Assembly: GCF_000495795.1 (NCBI RefSeq)
Contig: NZ_AWGD01000008.1
Span: 186,001-250,000, forward strand
Source of the DNA: Asticcacaulis sp. AC460
GTDB taxonomy: Bacteria > Pseudomonadota > Alphaproteobacteria > Caulobacterales > Caulobacteraceae
Reading direction: 5' to 3'
DNA length: 64,000 nucleotides
This document shows, piece by piece, positions 25,559 through 33,599 of this stretch. Position numbers and translations under genes: made by a program. Within the stretch, counting starts at the first letter, position 1. Each line of letters begins with the position of its first letter. A model generated the notes under the pieces. It did not search any database and was not told the DNA's origin. It worked only from the letters and a program-made list of their open reading frames with translations.

Positions 25559-26281
25559 ATGGCGAAGGGCGGCAAAGATACGGGTTGGCACCTGCCGCTG
25601 TTTCGCAAGCGCGCCGCCTTCTATTTCGACGGCTTCAACCTGTATCACGCCGTCGACGCCTATAGGCGCCCCTACCTGAAATGGCTGAACCTGAAGGCCC
25701 TGGCCCGCGCCGTCGCGCCGAGGTCCGAAGCCATCAAGCGCGTCGTCTGGTGCTCCGCCTTCCGGCCGCAGAACAAGACCAAGCTGAAACGCCACGAAGA
25801 TTACCGCAAGGCGCTGGAAGGGCAGGGCGTCATCTGCCGCATGGGCCACTTCGTCCACGCGCAGGATGGCTGCAATTCGTGCGGTCACAGCTGGCAGATC
25901 CATGTAGAGAAGCAGGGCGACGTCAACCTGGCCCTGTCGATCGCCGCCGACGCTGAGGATGACCTGTTCGACGTCTGTTACCTAGTGACTGCCGATGGCG
26001 ACCATGCCGCCACGGCGCGCTATATCCGCGAACGCTTCCCCAATAAGAAGCTGGTCCTGGTGTCGCCACCCGGCCGCCACCCCAACCGCCATATCGAGCG
26101 CCTGGCCCATGCCTGTGTCGAGATCGAGATGGCGCACCTGGAGGCGTCGCTGTTGCCGCAGATGGCCAAGTACAAGGAACGCTTCCTGCGCCAACCCGAA
26201 CGTATCGGTCGACCGGAAGCCTATGACCCACCCCAGGTGCGCGTAAAGCAGCACCTGCGCCTGGTCGTCAACAACGGCTGA
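25559..26281 (+). CDS. NYN-domain (LabA/DUF88) putative ribonuclease
   Basis: 240 residues. The PIN-like NYN fold shows Asp in AFYFDGFNLYHA (about 25), Asp in QGDVNLALSIAADA and the acidic pair of YLVTADGDHAATA. A CNSCGH motif sits in the middle and could bind zinc. NYN proteins are Mg2+-dependent RNases or RNA-processing factors; the exact substrate is unknown. The ATG at 25559 lies 134 bp after argS. The following SUKH-like gene starts 19 bp downstream and may be co-transcribed. Confidence 0.8.
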   Translation: MAKGGKDTGWHLPLFRKRAAFYFDGFNLYHAVDAYRRPYLKWLNLKALARAVAPRSEAIKRVVWCSAFRPQNKTKLKRHEDYRKALEGQGVICRMGHFVHAQDGCNSCGHSWQIHVEKQGDVNLALSIAADAEDDLFDVCYLVTADGDHAATARYIRERFPNKKLVLVSPPGRHPNRHIERLAHACVEIEMAHLEASLLPQMAKYKERFLRQPERIGRPEAYDPPQVRVKQHLRLVVNNG

Positions 26282-26300
26282 AGCGTGCAAAAAGGTTGTC

Positions 26301-26702
26301 ATGCTAAAGGATAAACTCACTGCCATGGGCTGTCCGCTCAATGGGCCGGCGACGGCGCTACAAATCGCCAGTCTTTCGTTGCGTTGTGAAGGCAAACTGG
26401 ATCCGACATACGTCCAGATATATTCGCAGTTCAATGGCTTTCGAGACTACGAAAGCCATGACCCTAGTTTTATACATGTGTGGAGTATCGAAGAGATATT
26501 GTCGAGTGAGTTGAACCTGTCCGAATGGGGGACATATCTCCCGTTTGCCGACGAGTTCATCTGCGCTGACATGTTCATGTTTGATCCGGCCGACGCCTTA
26601 CGGCCAATATTGAAATATAATGACCGCTCGATATCAGCGGATAGTTCGATCTCGTTCTGGCAGGGTTTTGTCGACGGTCACTACGACGCTGCCACTCGGT
26701 GA
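26301..26702 (+). CDS. SUKH/SMI1-KNR4-like protein
   Basis: 133 residues. The segment YVQIYSQFNGFRDYESHD followed by VWSIEEIL and a hydrophobic IFADEF-like strand (YLPFADEFICADMFMFD) matches the SMI1/KNR4 (SUKH) pattern, where the FNG/F and W residues are conserved. SUKH proteins are frequent immunity proteins against polymorphic or contact-dependent toxins. No toxin gene is next to it, and its base composition is more AT-rich than the neighbours, which suggests transfer. The assignment rests on motif memory only. Confidence 0.5.
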   Translation: MLKDKLTAMGCPLNGPATALQIASLSLRCEGKLDPTYVQIYSQFNGFRDYESHDPSFIHVWSIEEILSSELNLSEWGTYLPFADEFICADMFMFDPADALRPILKYNDRSISADSSISFWQGFVDGHYDAATR

Positions 26703-26759
26703 GCCGGTTCCTCGTTGTTCTCTTGACTCTTCGCGGCCGCTGACGCACAAGGGCCTTCG

Positions 26760-26920
26760 CTCATGCGGGAGAGATCGGATTCTATCCCGACGCCGAAGGC
26801 GCAACCGCCCCGGAAACGCTCAGGCAAACGGACCGCATCGAGCCACCAAACGCTGGAAAGTAGCGCTAGACTTGCGTTCGCCGAAGGAGCAAATCTCTCA
26901 GGCCAAAGGACAGCGGGGGC
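26760..26920 (+). promoter_or_regulatory. Tandem glycine riboswitch
   Basis: Two consecutive aptamers can be read. The first (about 26764-26838) is closed by TGCGG/CCGCA and contains GGGAGAG, GCCGAAGGCGCAA and CTCAGGCAAACGGACCG. The second (about 26851-26917) repeats CGCTGGAAAG, GCCGAAGGAGCAA and CTCAGGCCAAAGGACAGCG. These are the diagnostic glycine-aptamer segments. It ends about 32 nt before the gcvT start, as expected for a switch that turns on glycine cleavage when glycine is abundant. Confidence 0.95.
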
Positions 26921-26951
26921 AGACACGTGTTCAGACGATCTGCGAGACCCC

Positions 26952-28073
26952 ATGCCCGATTCCAGCACTCCCCTGAAGTCCACCCCGCTCTATGATCGTC
27001 ACGTCGCGCTCGGCGCCCGGATGGTCCCATTCGCCGGCTACAACATGCCCGTCCAGTATGGCGGTGTTCTGGCCGAGCACAAATGGACCCGCGAAAGCGC
27101 CGGGCTGTTCGACGTATCGCACATGGGCCAGGCGCGCCTGACCGGCGCCGATGCCGTTGCCACCCTGGAAGCCCTGACCCCGACCGACTTTGCGACGTTA
27201 GTTCCAGGAAAGCAGAAATATTCTCTACTACTGAATGGCGAGGGCGGTATCCTCGACGACTGGATGGTATCGCGCCCGGAAGGCGACGGTTTCTTCCTGG
27301 TCGTCAATGCCGCCTGCAAGGATCAGGACTTCGAGATTCTGGCCGACGAAATTATCGGCGATACCCATTTCGAAGTGGTCGATGACCGCGCCTTGTTGGC
27401 GCTGCAGGGACCGAAGGCAAAGGACGTCATGCAGGCGGTCTGTCCGGCGGCGTGCAAACTATATTTCATGGAATGTGGAAGTTTTGACCTGCTGGGTCAG
27501 ACAGCCTTCATTTCGCGCACCGGCTATACCGGCGAGGACGGTTTCGAGATCAGCGTGCCGAATGCCATTGTGGGTGAGTTGTGGGACCTCCTGCTGACCT
27601 TTGATGCCGTCAAGCCGATAGGCCTGGGGGCGCGCGACAGCCTGCGCCTGGAAGCCGGCATGCCGCTCTATGGTCATGAGATGGATGCGGGTTATACGCT
27701 GGTCGAGGCCAATCTCGGTTTCGCCATGCAGAAGTCGCGCCTGAACCGCGGTGATATCCGCGGCATCGACCGTATCCGTCAGCAGCTGGACGGCGGCCTG
27801 GACCGGGTCCGCGTCGCCATCCGTGTCCTGGAAGGCCCACCGGCGCGTGAAGGCGCGAAGATCCTCAGCGAAGGCGGCGCCGAACTGGGCATCGTCACCT
27901 CAGGCGTGCCATCGCCGTCGCTGGGTTATTCCATCGCCATGGGCTATGTGCCGCCCGCGTCGTCGGACGTCGGCACGAAGCTGAAACTGGAAGTCCGCGG
28001 CAAACCTTACGCCGCCGAAGTCGTCACCCTGCCGTTCGTGAAGAACGGCTATCACCGCAAACCGAAAGCTTGA
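26952..28073 (+). CDS. gcvT: Glycine cleavage system T protein (aminomethyltransferase)
   Basis: Moves the aminomethyl unit from lipoyl-H protein to tetrahydrofolate, releasing ammonia. I choose the ATG at 26952 (373 residues); the open frame extends back through the riboswitch but that is RNA. Features are TPLYDRHVALGARMVPFAGYNMPVQY at the start (given here as positions 10-35), the folate-site residues in FISRTGYTGEDGFE, and a C-terminal GcvT_C barrel. It leads the gcvT-gcvH-gcvPA-gcvPB operon under the glycine riboswitch. Confidence 0.95.
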   Translation: MPDSSTPLKSTPLYDRHVALGARMVPFAGYNMPVQYGGVLAEHKWTRESAGLFDVSHMGQARLTGADAVATLEALTPTDFATLVPGKQKYSLLLNGEGGILDDWMVSRPEGDGFFLVVNAACKDQDFEILADEIIGDTHFEVVDDRALLALQGPKAKDVMQAVCPAACKLYFMECGSFDLLGQTAFISRTGYTGEDGFEISVPNAIVGELWDLLLTFDAVKPIGLGARDSLRLEAGMPLYGHEMDAGYTLVEANLGFAMQKSRLNRGDIRGIDRIRQQLDGGLDRVRVAIRVLEGPPAREGAKILSEGGAELGIVTSGVPSPSLGYSIAMGYVPPASSDVGTKLKLEVRGKPYAAEVVTLPFVKNGYHRKPKA

Positions 28074-28085
28074 GAGGGCCATCAG

Positions 28086-28451
28086 ATGAAATTCACCAAG
28101 GATCATGAATGGGTCGAAGTGACCGGTGACACCGCTTTGGTCGGCATCACCGCCTATGCCGCCAATGCGCTCGGCGATGTGGTGTTCGTCGAGGTTCCGG
28201 CGCCGGGTACGGCGCTGAAGAAGGGCGACAGCTTCGCCGTGGTCGAAAGCGTCAAGGCGGCTTCGGACGTCTATGCCCCGGTGTCGGGCGACGTCATCGA
28301 TGCCAATACCGACCTGTCGGCCAATCCGGATACGGTCAATGCCTCGCCGGAAGGGGCCGGCTGGATCGCCAAGGTCAAGCTGACCAATCCGGCCGAACTG
28401 GACGAACTGATGGATCGCGACGCCTACGAGGCGTATCTCAGCACCTTGTAA
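28086..28451 (+). CDS. gcvH: Glycine cleavage system H protein
   Basis: 121-residue lipoyl carrier that shuttles the aminomethyl group between P and T proteins. The lipoylated Lys57 lies in [15 protein letters not shown], and the N-terminal KFTKDHEWV is typical. It starts 12 bp after gcvT. Lipoylation would need LipB, encoded at the left end of the window. Confidence 0.97.
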   Translation: MKFTKDHEWVEVTGDTALVGITAYAANALGDVVFVEVPAPGTALKKGDSFAVVESVKAASDVYAPVSGDVIDANTDLSANPDTVNASPEGAGWIAKVKLTNPAELDELMDRDAYEAYLSTL

Positions 28452-28461
28452 GGAAAAGCGT

Positions 28462-29802
28462 ATGCGTTATCTGCCGTTGAGCGAGGCCGACCGGGTCTCG
28501 ATGCTGGACAAGATCGGGGTCGGCTCGATCGACGACCTGTTTGTCGACGTTCCGCAAGCCGCCCGCCGTTCGGGCACTGTCGATCTGCCGATGTATGCCG
28601 GTGAACTGGAGGTCGAAGCCCAGCTCCAGGGCTTTGCCGCGAAGAACATCAGCCCGGCGAAGGCACCGTTCTTCGTCGGCGCTGGCGCCTATCGCCATCA
28701 TATCCCGGCGACCGTCGACCACATCATCCAGCGTTCGGAATTCCTGACCAGCTATACGCCGTACCAGCCGGAAATCGCGCAAGGGACCCTGCAGGTCCTG
28801 TTCGAGTTCCAGACCCAGGTGGCGCGCCTGACCGGCATGCCGGTGGCCAATGCCTCGCTGTATGACGGTTCGACCGCTGCGGCCGAGGGCGTGCTGATGG
28901 CCACCCGCGCCACCCGCCGCAATAAGGCGGTACTGTCGGGCGGGCTGCATCCGCATTACCGCGAAACCGTCGAGACCCTGGCCCATGCCGTCGGCATCGA
29001 AACCGAAGCCTGCGGCCTGGCCATCGATGACGAAGCCGAGGTGCTGAACCATATCGACGCCGACACCGCCTGTGTCGTCGTCCAGACCCCGAACGTCTTC
29101 GGCACCGCCACCGACCTGACCCAGATCGCCGCCGCCGCCCAGGCCGCCGGCGCGCTGTTGATCGTGGTGGTGACCGAGGCCATGTCGCTGGGCCTGCTGA
29201 AGTCGCCCGGCGAAATGGGCGCCGATGTCGTCGCCGTCGAAGGCCAGTCGATCGGCGTGCCGCTGTCCTATGGCGGTCCCTATGTCGGTCTGTTCTCGGC
29301 CAAGGAAAAATACCTGCGCCAGATGCCGGGCCGGCTGTGCGGTGAAACCGTCGATGCCGATGGCGAGCGCGGTTTCGTCCTGACCCTGTCGACGCGCGAA
29401 CAGCATATTCGCCGCGACAAGGCGACCTCCAATATCTGCACCAATTCCGGCCTGTGCGCCCTGGCCTTCAGCATCCATATGAGCCTGCTGGGCCAGGAAG
29501 GCCTGAAGCGGGTGGCGAAGATCAACTACGCCAAGGCCCATGCCCTGCGTGACCGTCTGGCGGCCGTTCCGGGTGTCGAGGTGGTGACGCCGCGCTTCTT
29601 CAACGAATTCACCGTGAAGTTGCCCAAGGCCGCCGCCGGTGTGGTCGAAGCCCTGGCCGCCCAGGGCGTGCTGGGCGGGGTGCCGGTATCGCGCCTGGAT
29701 GCTGATCCGGCGTTCGACAATCACCTGATCGTCGCGGCTACCGAAACGGTGAGCGACGCCGATATGGACGCGTTTGTACAAGCTTTGAAGGCGGTGCTGT
29801 GA
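28462..29802 (+). CDS. gcvPA: Glycine dehydrogenase (decarboxylating) subunit 1
   Basis: 446-residue N-terminal half of the P protein, separate here as in many alphaproteobacteria. It starts [15 protein letters not shown] and includes the conserved [18 protein letters not shown] and [12 protein letters not shown] segments. It forms a heterotetramer with GcvPB; the PLP lysine is in the partner. It follows gcvH by 10 bp, and its TGA overlaps the ATG of gcvPB. Confidence 0.97.
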   Translation: MRYLPLSEADRVSMLDKIGVGSIDDLFVDVPQAARRSGTVDLPMYAGELEVEAQLQGFAAKNISPAKAPFFVGAGAYRHHIPATVDHIIQRSEFLTSYTPYQPEIAQGTLQVLFEFQTQVARLTGMPVANASLYDGSTAAAEGVLMATRATRRNKAVLSGGLHPHYRETVETLAHAVGIETEACGLAIDDEAEVLNHIDADTACVVVQTPNVFGTATDLTQIAAAAQAAGALLIVVVTEAMSLGLLKSPGEMGADVVAVEGQSIGVPLSYGGPYVGLFSAKEKYLRQMPGRLCGETVDADGERGFVLTLSTREQHIRRDKATSNICTNSGLCALAFSIHMSLLGQEGLKRVAKINYAKAHALRDRLAAVPGVEVVTPRFFNEFTVKLPKAAAGVVEALAAQGVLGGVPVSRLDADPAFDNHLIVAATETVSDADMDAFVQALKAVL

Positions 29803-31352
29803 TGGGCGATATGAAGATGAACACCGTCGGCCGTCCTTCCGCGCCCGATTTCGATGTCGAGGCGACCTCGTTCCAGACCCTGCTGGGCGGCCGCGGCCTG
29901 CTGCAGTCGGAAAAGCTGATCTTCGAATGGGACGATTATCACCGCACCGGCGTCGACTTCGCCGATATCGCGATCGATACGTCGGACATCGACGGCCTGG
30001 TCCGTGGTGACGACCTGAACCTGCCGGGTCTGACCGAGCCGGAGTGCGTGCGCCATTATGTCCGCCTGTCGCAGAAGAACCATGCCATCGATCTGGCGCT
30101 CTATCCGCTGGGCTCGTGCACCATGAAGCACAATCCGCGCCTCAACGAGAAGATGGCGCGCCTGCCGGGCCTGGGCGATATCCACCCGCTGCAGCCCGTA
30201 TCGACCGTCCAGGGCGCTTTGGCGCTGATGGACAGCCTGGCGCACTGGCTGAAGACCCTGACCGGCATGCCCGCCGTCGCCCTGTCGCCCAAGGCCGGCG
30301 CCCATGGCGAGCTGTGCGGCCTGTTGGCCATCAAGGCGGCCCACGAAGCCAAGGGGGAGGGCCATCGCCGCACCGTGCTGGTGCCGACCTCGGCCCACGG
30401 CACCAATCCTGCCACGGCCGCGTTTGTGGGCTATACCGTCAAGGAAGTCGCCCAGACCGCTGACGGCCGCGTCGATGTCGCCGACCTGGCGTCCAAGCTG
30501 GGGCCCGATGTCGCCGCCATCATGGTGACCAATCCCAACACCTGCGGCCTGTTCGAGCGCGACATCATCGAGATTGCCCGCGTTACCCACGAGGCCGGCG
30601 CTTATTTCTACTGCGACGGCGCCAACTTCAACGCCATTGTCGGCCGGGTCCGCCCGGGCGACCTGGGCGTCGACGCCATGCACATCAACCTGCACAAGAC
30701 CTTCTCGACGCCCCATGGCGGCGGCGGTCCCGGCGCCGGTCCGGTGGTGCTGTCCGAGGCCCTGGCGGCCTATGCGCCGCGTCCGTGGGTCGTATCGGCT
30801 AATGACGGCTTCGATCTGGCCGAACACGGCGAGGGCGAGAGCGCGGCCAATTTCGGCCGCATGTGCGCCTTTCACGGCCAGATGGGGATGTATATCCGCG
30901 CCCTGACCTATATGCTGAGCCACGGCGCCGACGGCCTGAAAAAGGTCGCCGAGGACGCGGTGTTGAACGCCAACTACATCAAGGCGTCTTTGTCGGACCT
31001 GATGAGCGTGCCGTTCCCGGAAGGGCCGTGCATGCACGAAGCCCTGTTTGACGACCGCTGGCTGGAGGGCACCGGCGTGACCACGCTCGACTTCGCCAAG
31101 GCGATGATCGATGAGGGCTTTCACCCGATGACCATGTACTTCCCCTTGGTTGTCCACGGCGCCATGCTGATCGAGCCGACCGAAACCGAGTCGCGCGCCG
31201 AGATGGACCGGTTCGTGGCGGTGCTGCGGGCCCTGGCCGGGGCGGCTCTGGACGGCGATGTCGCCCGCTTCAAGGGGGCGCCTTATCTCGCGCCTGCGAA
31301 AAGACTGGATGAAACACGCGCGGCACGGCAGCCACGGTTAACTTTCTCGTAA
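29802..31352 (+). CDS. gcvPB: Glycine dehydrogenase (decarboxylating) subunit 2
   Basis: 516-residue PLP-binding half of the P protein, which decarboxylates glycine. The cofactor lysine is in INLHKTFSTPHGGGGPG (Lys299); the segments LYPLGSCTMKHNPR and SAHGTNPA are typical of the family. The ATG at 29802 shares its A with the gcvPA stop (TGATG), implying translational coupling; a GTG at 29799 is possible. Confidence 0.97.
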   Translation: MGDMKMNTVGRPSAPDFDVEATSFQTLLGGRGLLQSEKLIFEWDDYHRTGVDFADIAIDTSDIDGLVRGDDLNLPGLTEPECVRHYVRLSQKNHAIDLALYPLGSCTMKHNPRLNEKMARLPGLGDIHPLQPVSTVQGALALMDSLAHWLKTLTGMPAVALSPKAGAHGELCGLLAIKAAHEAKGEGHRRTVLVPTSAHGTNPATAAFVGYTVKEVAQTADGRVDVADLASKLGPDVAAIMVTNPNTCGLFERDIIEIARVTHEAGAYFYCDGANFNAIVGRVRPGDLGVDAMHINLHKTFSTPHGGGGPGAGPVVLSEALAAYAPRPWVVSANDGFDLAEHGEGESAANFGRMCAFHGQMGMYIRALTYMLSHGADGLKKVAEDAVLNANYIKASLSDLMSVPFPEGPCMHEALFDDRWLEGTGVTTLDFAKAMIDEGFHPMTMYFPLVVHGAMLIEPTETESRAEMDRFVAVLRALAGAALDGDVARFKGAPYLAPAKRLDETRAARQPRLTFS

Positions 31353-31400
31353 AGCTAAGTCTTCAAAAGATTTTCATGTATTTTTGGTAAGCCTTATTTC

Positions 31401-31458
31401 GGCCCTCCGCGGTGTTTAAATGCGACACTTACGCGCATTTGACAAAGCGGAGGGCTTT
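31401..31458 (+). terminator. Composite hairpin after the gcv operon
   Basis: GCCCTCCGC (31402-31410) pairs with GCGGAGGGC (31447-31455), followed by TTT. The 36-nt loop contains its own inverted repeat, AAATGC/GCATTT. It lies about 50 bp after gcvPB and is the likely end of the operon. Confidence 0.55.
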
Positions 31459-31521
31459 CCGCCTTGTGCACTGCGGGGGTGAACCCTATATGCGTCGGGT
31501 AAGTATTTAAGGTCTATCGAA

Positions 31522-31908
31522 GTGAAACCGTTTTCCGCGTTGAAGAAAATTCTACTGAGCATCGTCGGCATTCTGCTGATGATCTTCGGTGTCGCCATCG
31601 CGCCCCTGCCCGGGCCGCTGGGCGTGCCGCCGTTCATGTTCGGCCTGATCCTTCTGCTGCGTAATTCGATCTGGGTGAAGCGCGTGTTCGTGCGCCTGAG
31701 CCGCCGTTTCCCCAAGCTGGTTGGGCCGGTGCGCGCCATGCTGCGTCCCGGTGCCAAGGTTGTCGCTCTGATGTGGCTCAATACCCTGCGCATGGAACGC
31801 CGTATCCTTGGCCGCAAGAATCGCTTCATGAACCGCTTCCGCCAGGAGTTCAAAGCGATCCTCGGCATGCGCTTCAGCCGCCGCCGCTGGCAAACCGCCG
31901 CGGCCTGA
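31522..31908 (+). CDS. Small membrane protein (PGPGW-like)
   Basis: 128 residues. The first 50 hold two closely spaced hydrophobic segments joined by APLPGPLGVPP, resembling the short PGPGW transmembrane family (Pro-Gly rich turn). The C-terminal half is strongly basic, with many Arg and Lys, and should face the cytoplasm. Start ATG or GTG near 31522. Function unknown. A clear terminator follows. Confidence 0.7.
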   Translation: MKPFSALKKILLSIVGILLMIFGVAIAPLPGPLGVPPFMFGLILLLRNSIWVKRVFVRLSRRFPKLVGPVRAMLRPGAKVVALMWLNTLRMERRILGRKNRFMNRFRQEFKAILGMRFSRRRWQTAAA

Positions 31909-31928
31909 CAGGTCAAACCGTGAATTTG

Positions 31929-31961
31929 AAAAGCCCCGCTGGTCCTCCGGCGGGGCTTTTT
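31929..31961 (+). terminator. Intrinsic terminator after the small membrane protein gene
   Basis: AAAAGCCCCGC pairs with GCGGGGCTTTTT across a 10-nt loop, 20 bp after the stop codon. A-run and T-run flank the stem, so it works in both directions. Confidence 0.88.
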
Positions 31962-31980
31962 GCATTCGGTCAGAAGCGTG

Positions 31981-32176
31981 TTCCGCGAGAGCGGATTGCG
32001 TTCAGATGGAAACGCTTAGAGCGGGTTGCGTTCAGGTGGAAACGCTTAGCGGAACGTAACCCGCTCTAATTTTTACGTTTATACGCTCCGCGCGTTTTTC
32101 GATTTGATTCCGTGTAAACGCGCTTTGCTCTAGGGGAATGCAACTCGCTCTAATCTTACGTTTTTTGCGCTCCGCA
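31981..32176. repeat. Tandem and inverted repeat block
   Basis: A 30-bp unit occurs twice in tandem, 31989-32018 and 32019-32048, with two differences. The second unit also forms a hairpin: GAGCGGGTTGCGTTC pairs with GAACGTAACCCGCTC (32052-32066). Further right, CGCTCTAAT...TTACG...GCTCCGC occurs at 32062-32090 and again at 32146-32174. No coding potential. It separates the small-membrane-protein gene from the RiPP region and looks like an alphaproteobacterial intergenic mosaic element. Confidence 0.7.
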
Positions 32177-32391
32177 GGTACATGTGGTGATGCCGCGTGT
32201 ACGTACTTTGCGCTAGTGCCAACTGTGCAGTGCATTTCCCAACAGCCGTGTTTGATGCCATATTTATGACATTCTATTTGCTAGTAATAAAATTTCCGGT
32301 TGTGGGGCGTGTTGTTTCCCTACCTTGAAGGTCGTCACATTTTTTATGCGAGCGCTGACAAGCGCTGTCGCTTCGGCATAGGGGGATGCTG
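32177..32391 (+). other. AT-rich leader of the AraC gene
   Basis: About 215 bp without a credible ORF, more AT-rich than its surroundings (for example the segment TTATGACATTCTATTTGCTAG). Near its end is a doubled AGCGCT (32350-32366), each copy a palindrome, which could be an operator. The promoter of the regulator gene is expected here, but no hexamer pair is convincing. Confidence 0.4.
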
Positions 32392-33183
32392 ATGGCGTAT
32401 ACCAATGAATTGGTAGGCATGGGACAGGACTGGGGTATCCTATTGGTATCGGCCATGGCCGTGCCTTGGAGCAACGTACCCGGGGAGTTCAGTTTCGGCG
32501 TCGCACGCGAACTACGATGCGAGATTAGACGGCCTCCGATGTTTATGGTCGACCGTCACCAAGCCGACAAAATCCAAAGGCCCTCTCAAATTCAGGCAGT
32601 TGTTTTCAGTGATGACATCGTCAAGAAAATTGTCGGAAGAGGACGTCGTACCTGCCTGACAAGAGAAGGCGCAGGCCGCGGTGTGATTTTGGATGGTGGG
32701 TTGAGCACCGATTTGGATCAGTTGTTTTTTCGGGCTGGAAATGGCGATATGTCATCACAGGAAGCCGAATTTCGTGGGCTGACCATCCTCAGCCAGATAC
32801 TGGACCGAGAGGTGCTCTACGGCGGGGGGAATGACAAAGCAAGATCTGTCGCGGAGAAGGCGTCCCGGTATATAGATACCCATATCGACGGGAAACTGAC
32901 CCTCAGCGGCCTCTCGAAATACTGTCGGACATCGCGGGACGCGCTGACCTGCGTATTTCGGGACTGTTATGGACTGACGGTAACAGCCTATATTTATGGG
33001 CGTCGCCTCGACCTCGCGAAAAGACTTGTAACACGTACCTCATCCCCCCTCGCCGAGATCGCTTCTCAGTCTGGTTTTTCAAGCCAGGCTCACATGACCG
33101 CAGCGTTCAGGAAAGTTTTTGGAACGACGCCGGGAGCGATGCGTGGCATCGCGAGTAAGCGCGAAGCCTCAACGATTAAGTGA
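32392..33183 (+). CDS. AraC-family transcriptional regulator of the RiPP cluster
   Basis: 263 residues. I choose the ATG at 32392 because AGGGGG lies six bases before it; an ATG at 32386 abuts that site. The C-terminal 100 residues are a two-helix-turn-helix AraC domain: KLTLSGLSKYCRTSRDALTCVFRD, then AEIASQSGFSSQAHMTAAFRKVFGTTPGAMR (shown as two helices, about 160-255). The N-terminal 150 residues do not look like the usual cupin arm; they may sense a ligand or peptide. It is encoded 108 bp before the precursor peptide gene in the same direction and probably controls it. Confidence 0.8.
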   Translation: MAYTNELVGMGQDWGILLVSAMAVPWSNVPGEFSFGVARELRCEIRRPPMFMVDRHQADKIQRPSQIQAVVFSDDIVKKIVGRGRRTCLTREGAGRGVILDGGLSTDLDQLFFRAGNGDMSSQEAEFRGLTILSQILDREVLYGGGNDKARSVAEKASRYIDTHIDGKLTLSGLSKYCRTSRDALTCVFRDCYGLTVTAYIYGRRLDLAKRLVTRTSSPLAEIASQSGFSSQAHMTAAFRKVFGTTPGAMRGIASKREASTIK

Positions 33184-33291
33184 GTGATCTCTCGGCCGAG
33201 ATGTAAAAGATATCGATAAAAGTGTAAGACAGTCTCGCCGATAAGCAGAAAACTCCATGGGTCTCATAACGGGACACATAGGAGAAATCTG

Positions 33292-33537
33292 ATGAAATCC
33301 AACTTGTTGAGCATACTTGCCGAGAAGTTTCCCCGCGCCAATGCCGAGCAAAATCCGCTTGTCATGCAGTTGCTGACGCCGGAGGAAATGTCGTCCGTAT
33401 CCGGCGGTGACTACACCATGGCCGGTTATAGCCAGGGCAGCTATTCGATGGGAGGTTATTCGCAAGGCGGCTACTCCATGGGCGGCTATTCCATGGGCAG
33501 TGGTGGCAAGAAGCCGCCTACGCCGGGCGGCGGCTGA
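33292..33537 (+). CDS. RiPP precursor peptide with Tyr-Ser-Met/Gln repeats
   Basis: 81 residues, preceded by AGGAGA. Residues 1-39 look like a leader ending in LTPEEMSSVSGG, a double-Gly site for C39 peptidases. The core (40-81) has six regular pentapeptides with Tyr at 41, 46, 51, 56, 61 and 66: YTMAG, YSQGS, YSMGG, YSQGG, YSMGG, YSMGS. It ends in GGKKPPTPGGG. There is no Cys and little Ser/Thr outside the repeats, so lanthionine or sactionine chemistry is unlikely. The repeated aromatic-x-x pattern resembles substrates of cyclophane-forming radical SAM enzymes. Maturase and exporter genes follow directly. Confidence 0.82.
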   Translation: MKSNLLSILAEKFPRANAEQNPLVMQLLTPEEMSSVSGGDYTMAGYSQGSYSMGGYSQGGYSMGGYSMGSGGKKPPTPGGG

Positions 33538-33548
33538 TCCGAGCCCAA

Positions 33549-33573
33549 GGCGCGAACTTTTCGGGTTCGCGCC
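33549..33573 (+). promoter_or_regulatory. Intercistronic hairpin between precursor and maturase genes
   Basis: GGCGCGAAC (33549-33557) pairs perfectly with GTTCGCGCC (33565-33573) over a 7-nt loop. It is not followed by a T-run, so it should act as a partial barrier or RNA-stabilising structure that keeps precursor mRNA in excess over maturase mRNA, as in many bacteriocin operons. Confidence 0.6.
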
Positions 33574-33599
33574 GAATCTTCCACCATCAGGAGTATGTT

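Noticed and set aside
26763-26951. Upstream extension of the gcvT frame
   Set aside because: This stretch is the tandem glycine riboswitch; the frame is open only by chance.
31989-32048. Possible CRISPR-like repeats
   Set aside because: Only two tandem units without spacers; no cas genes in the window.
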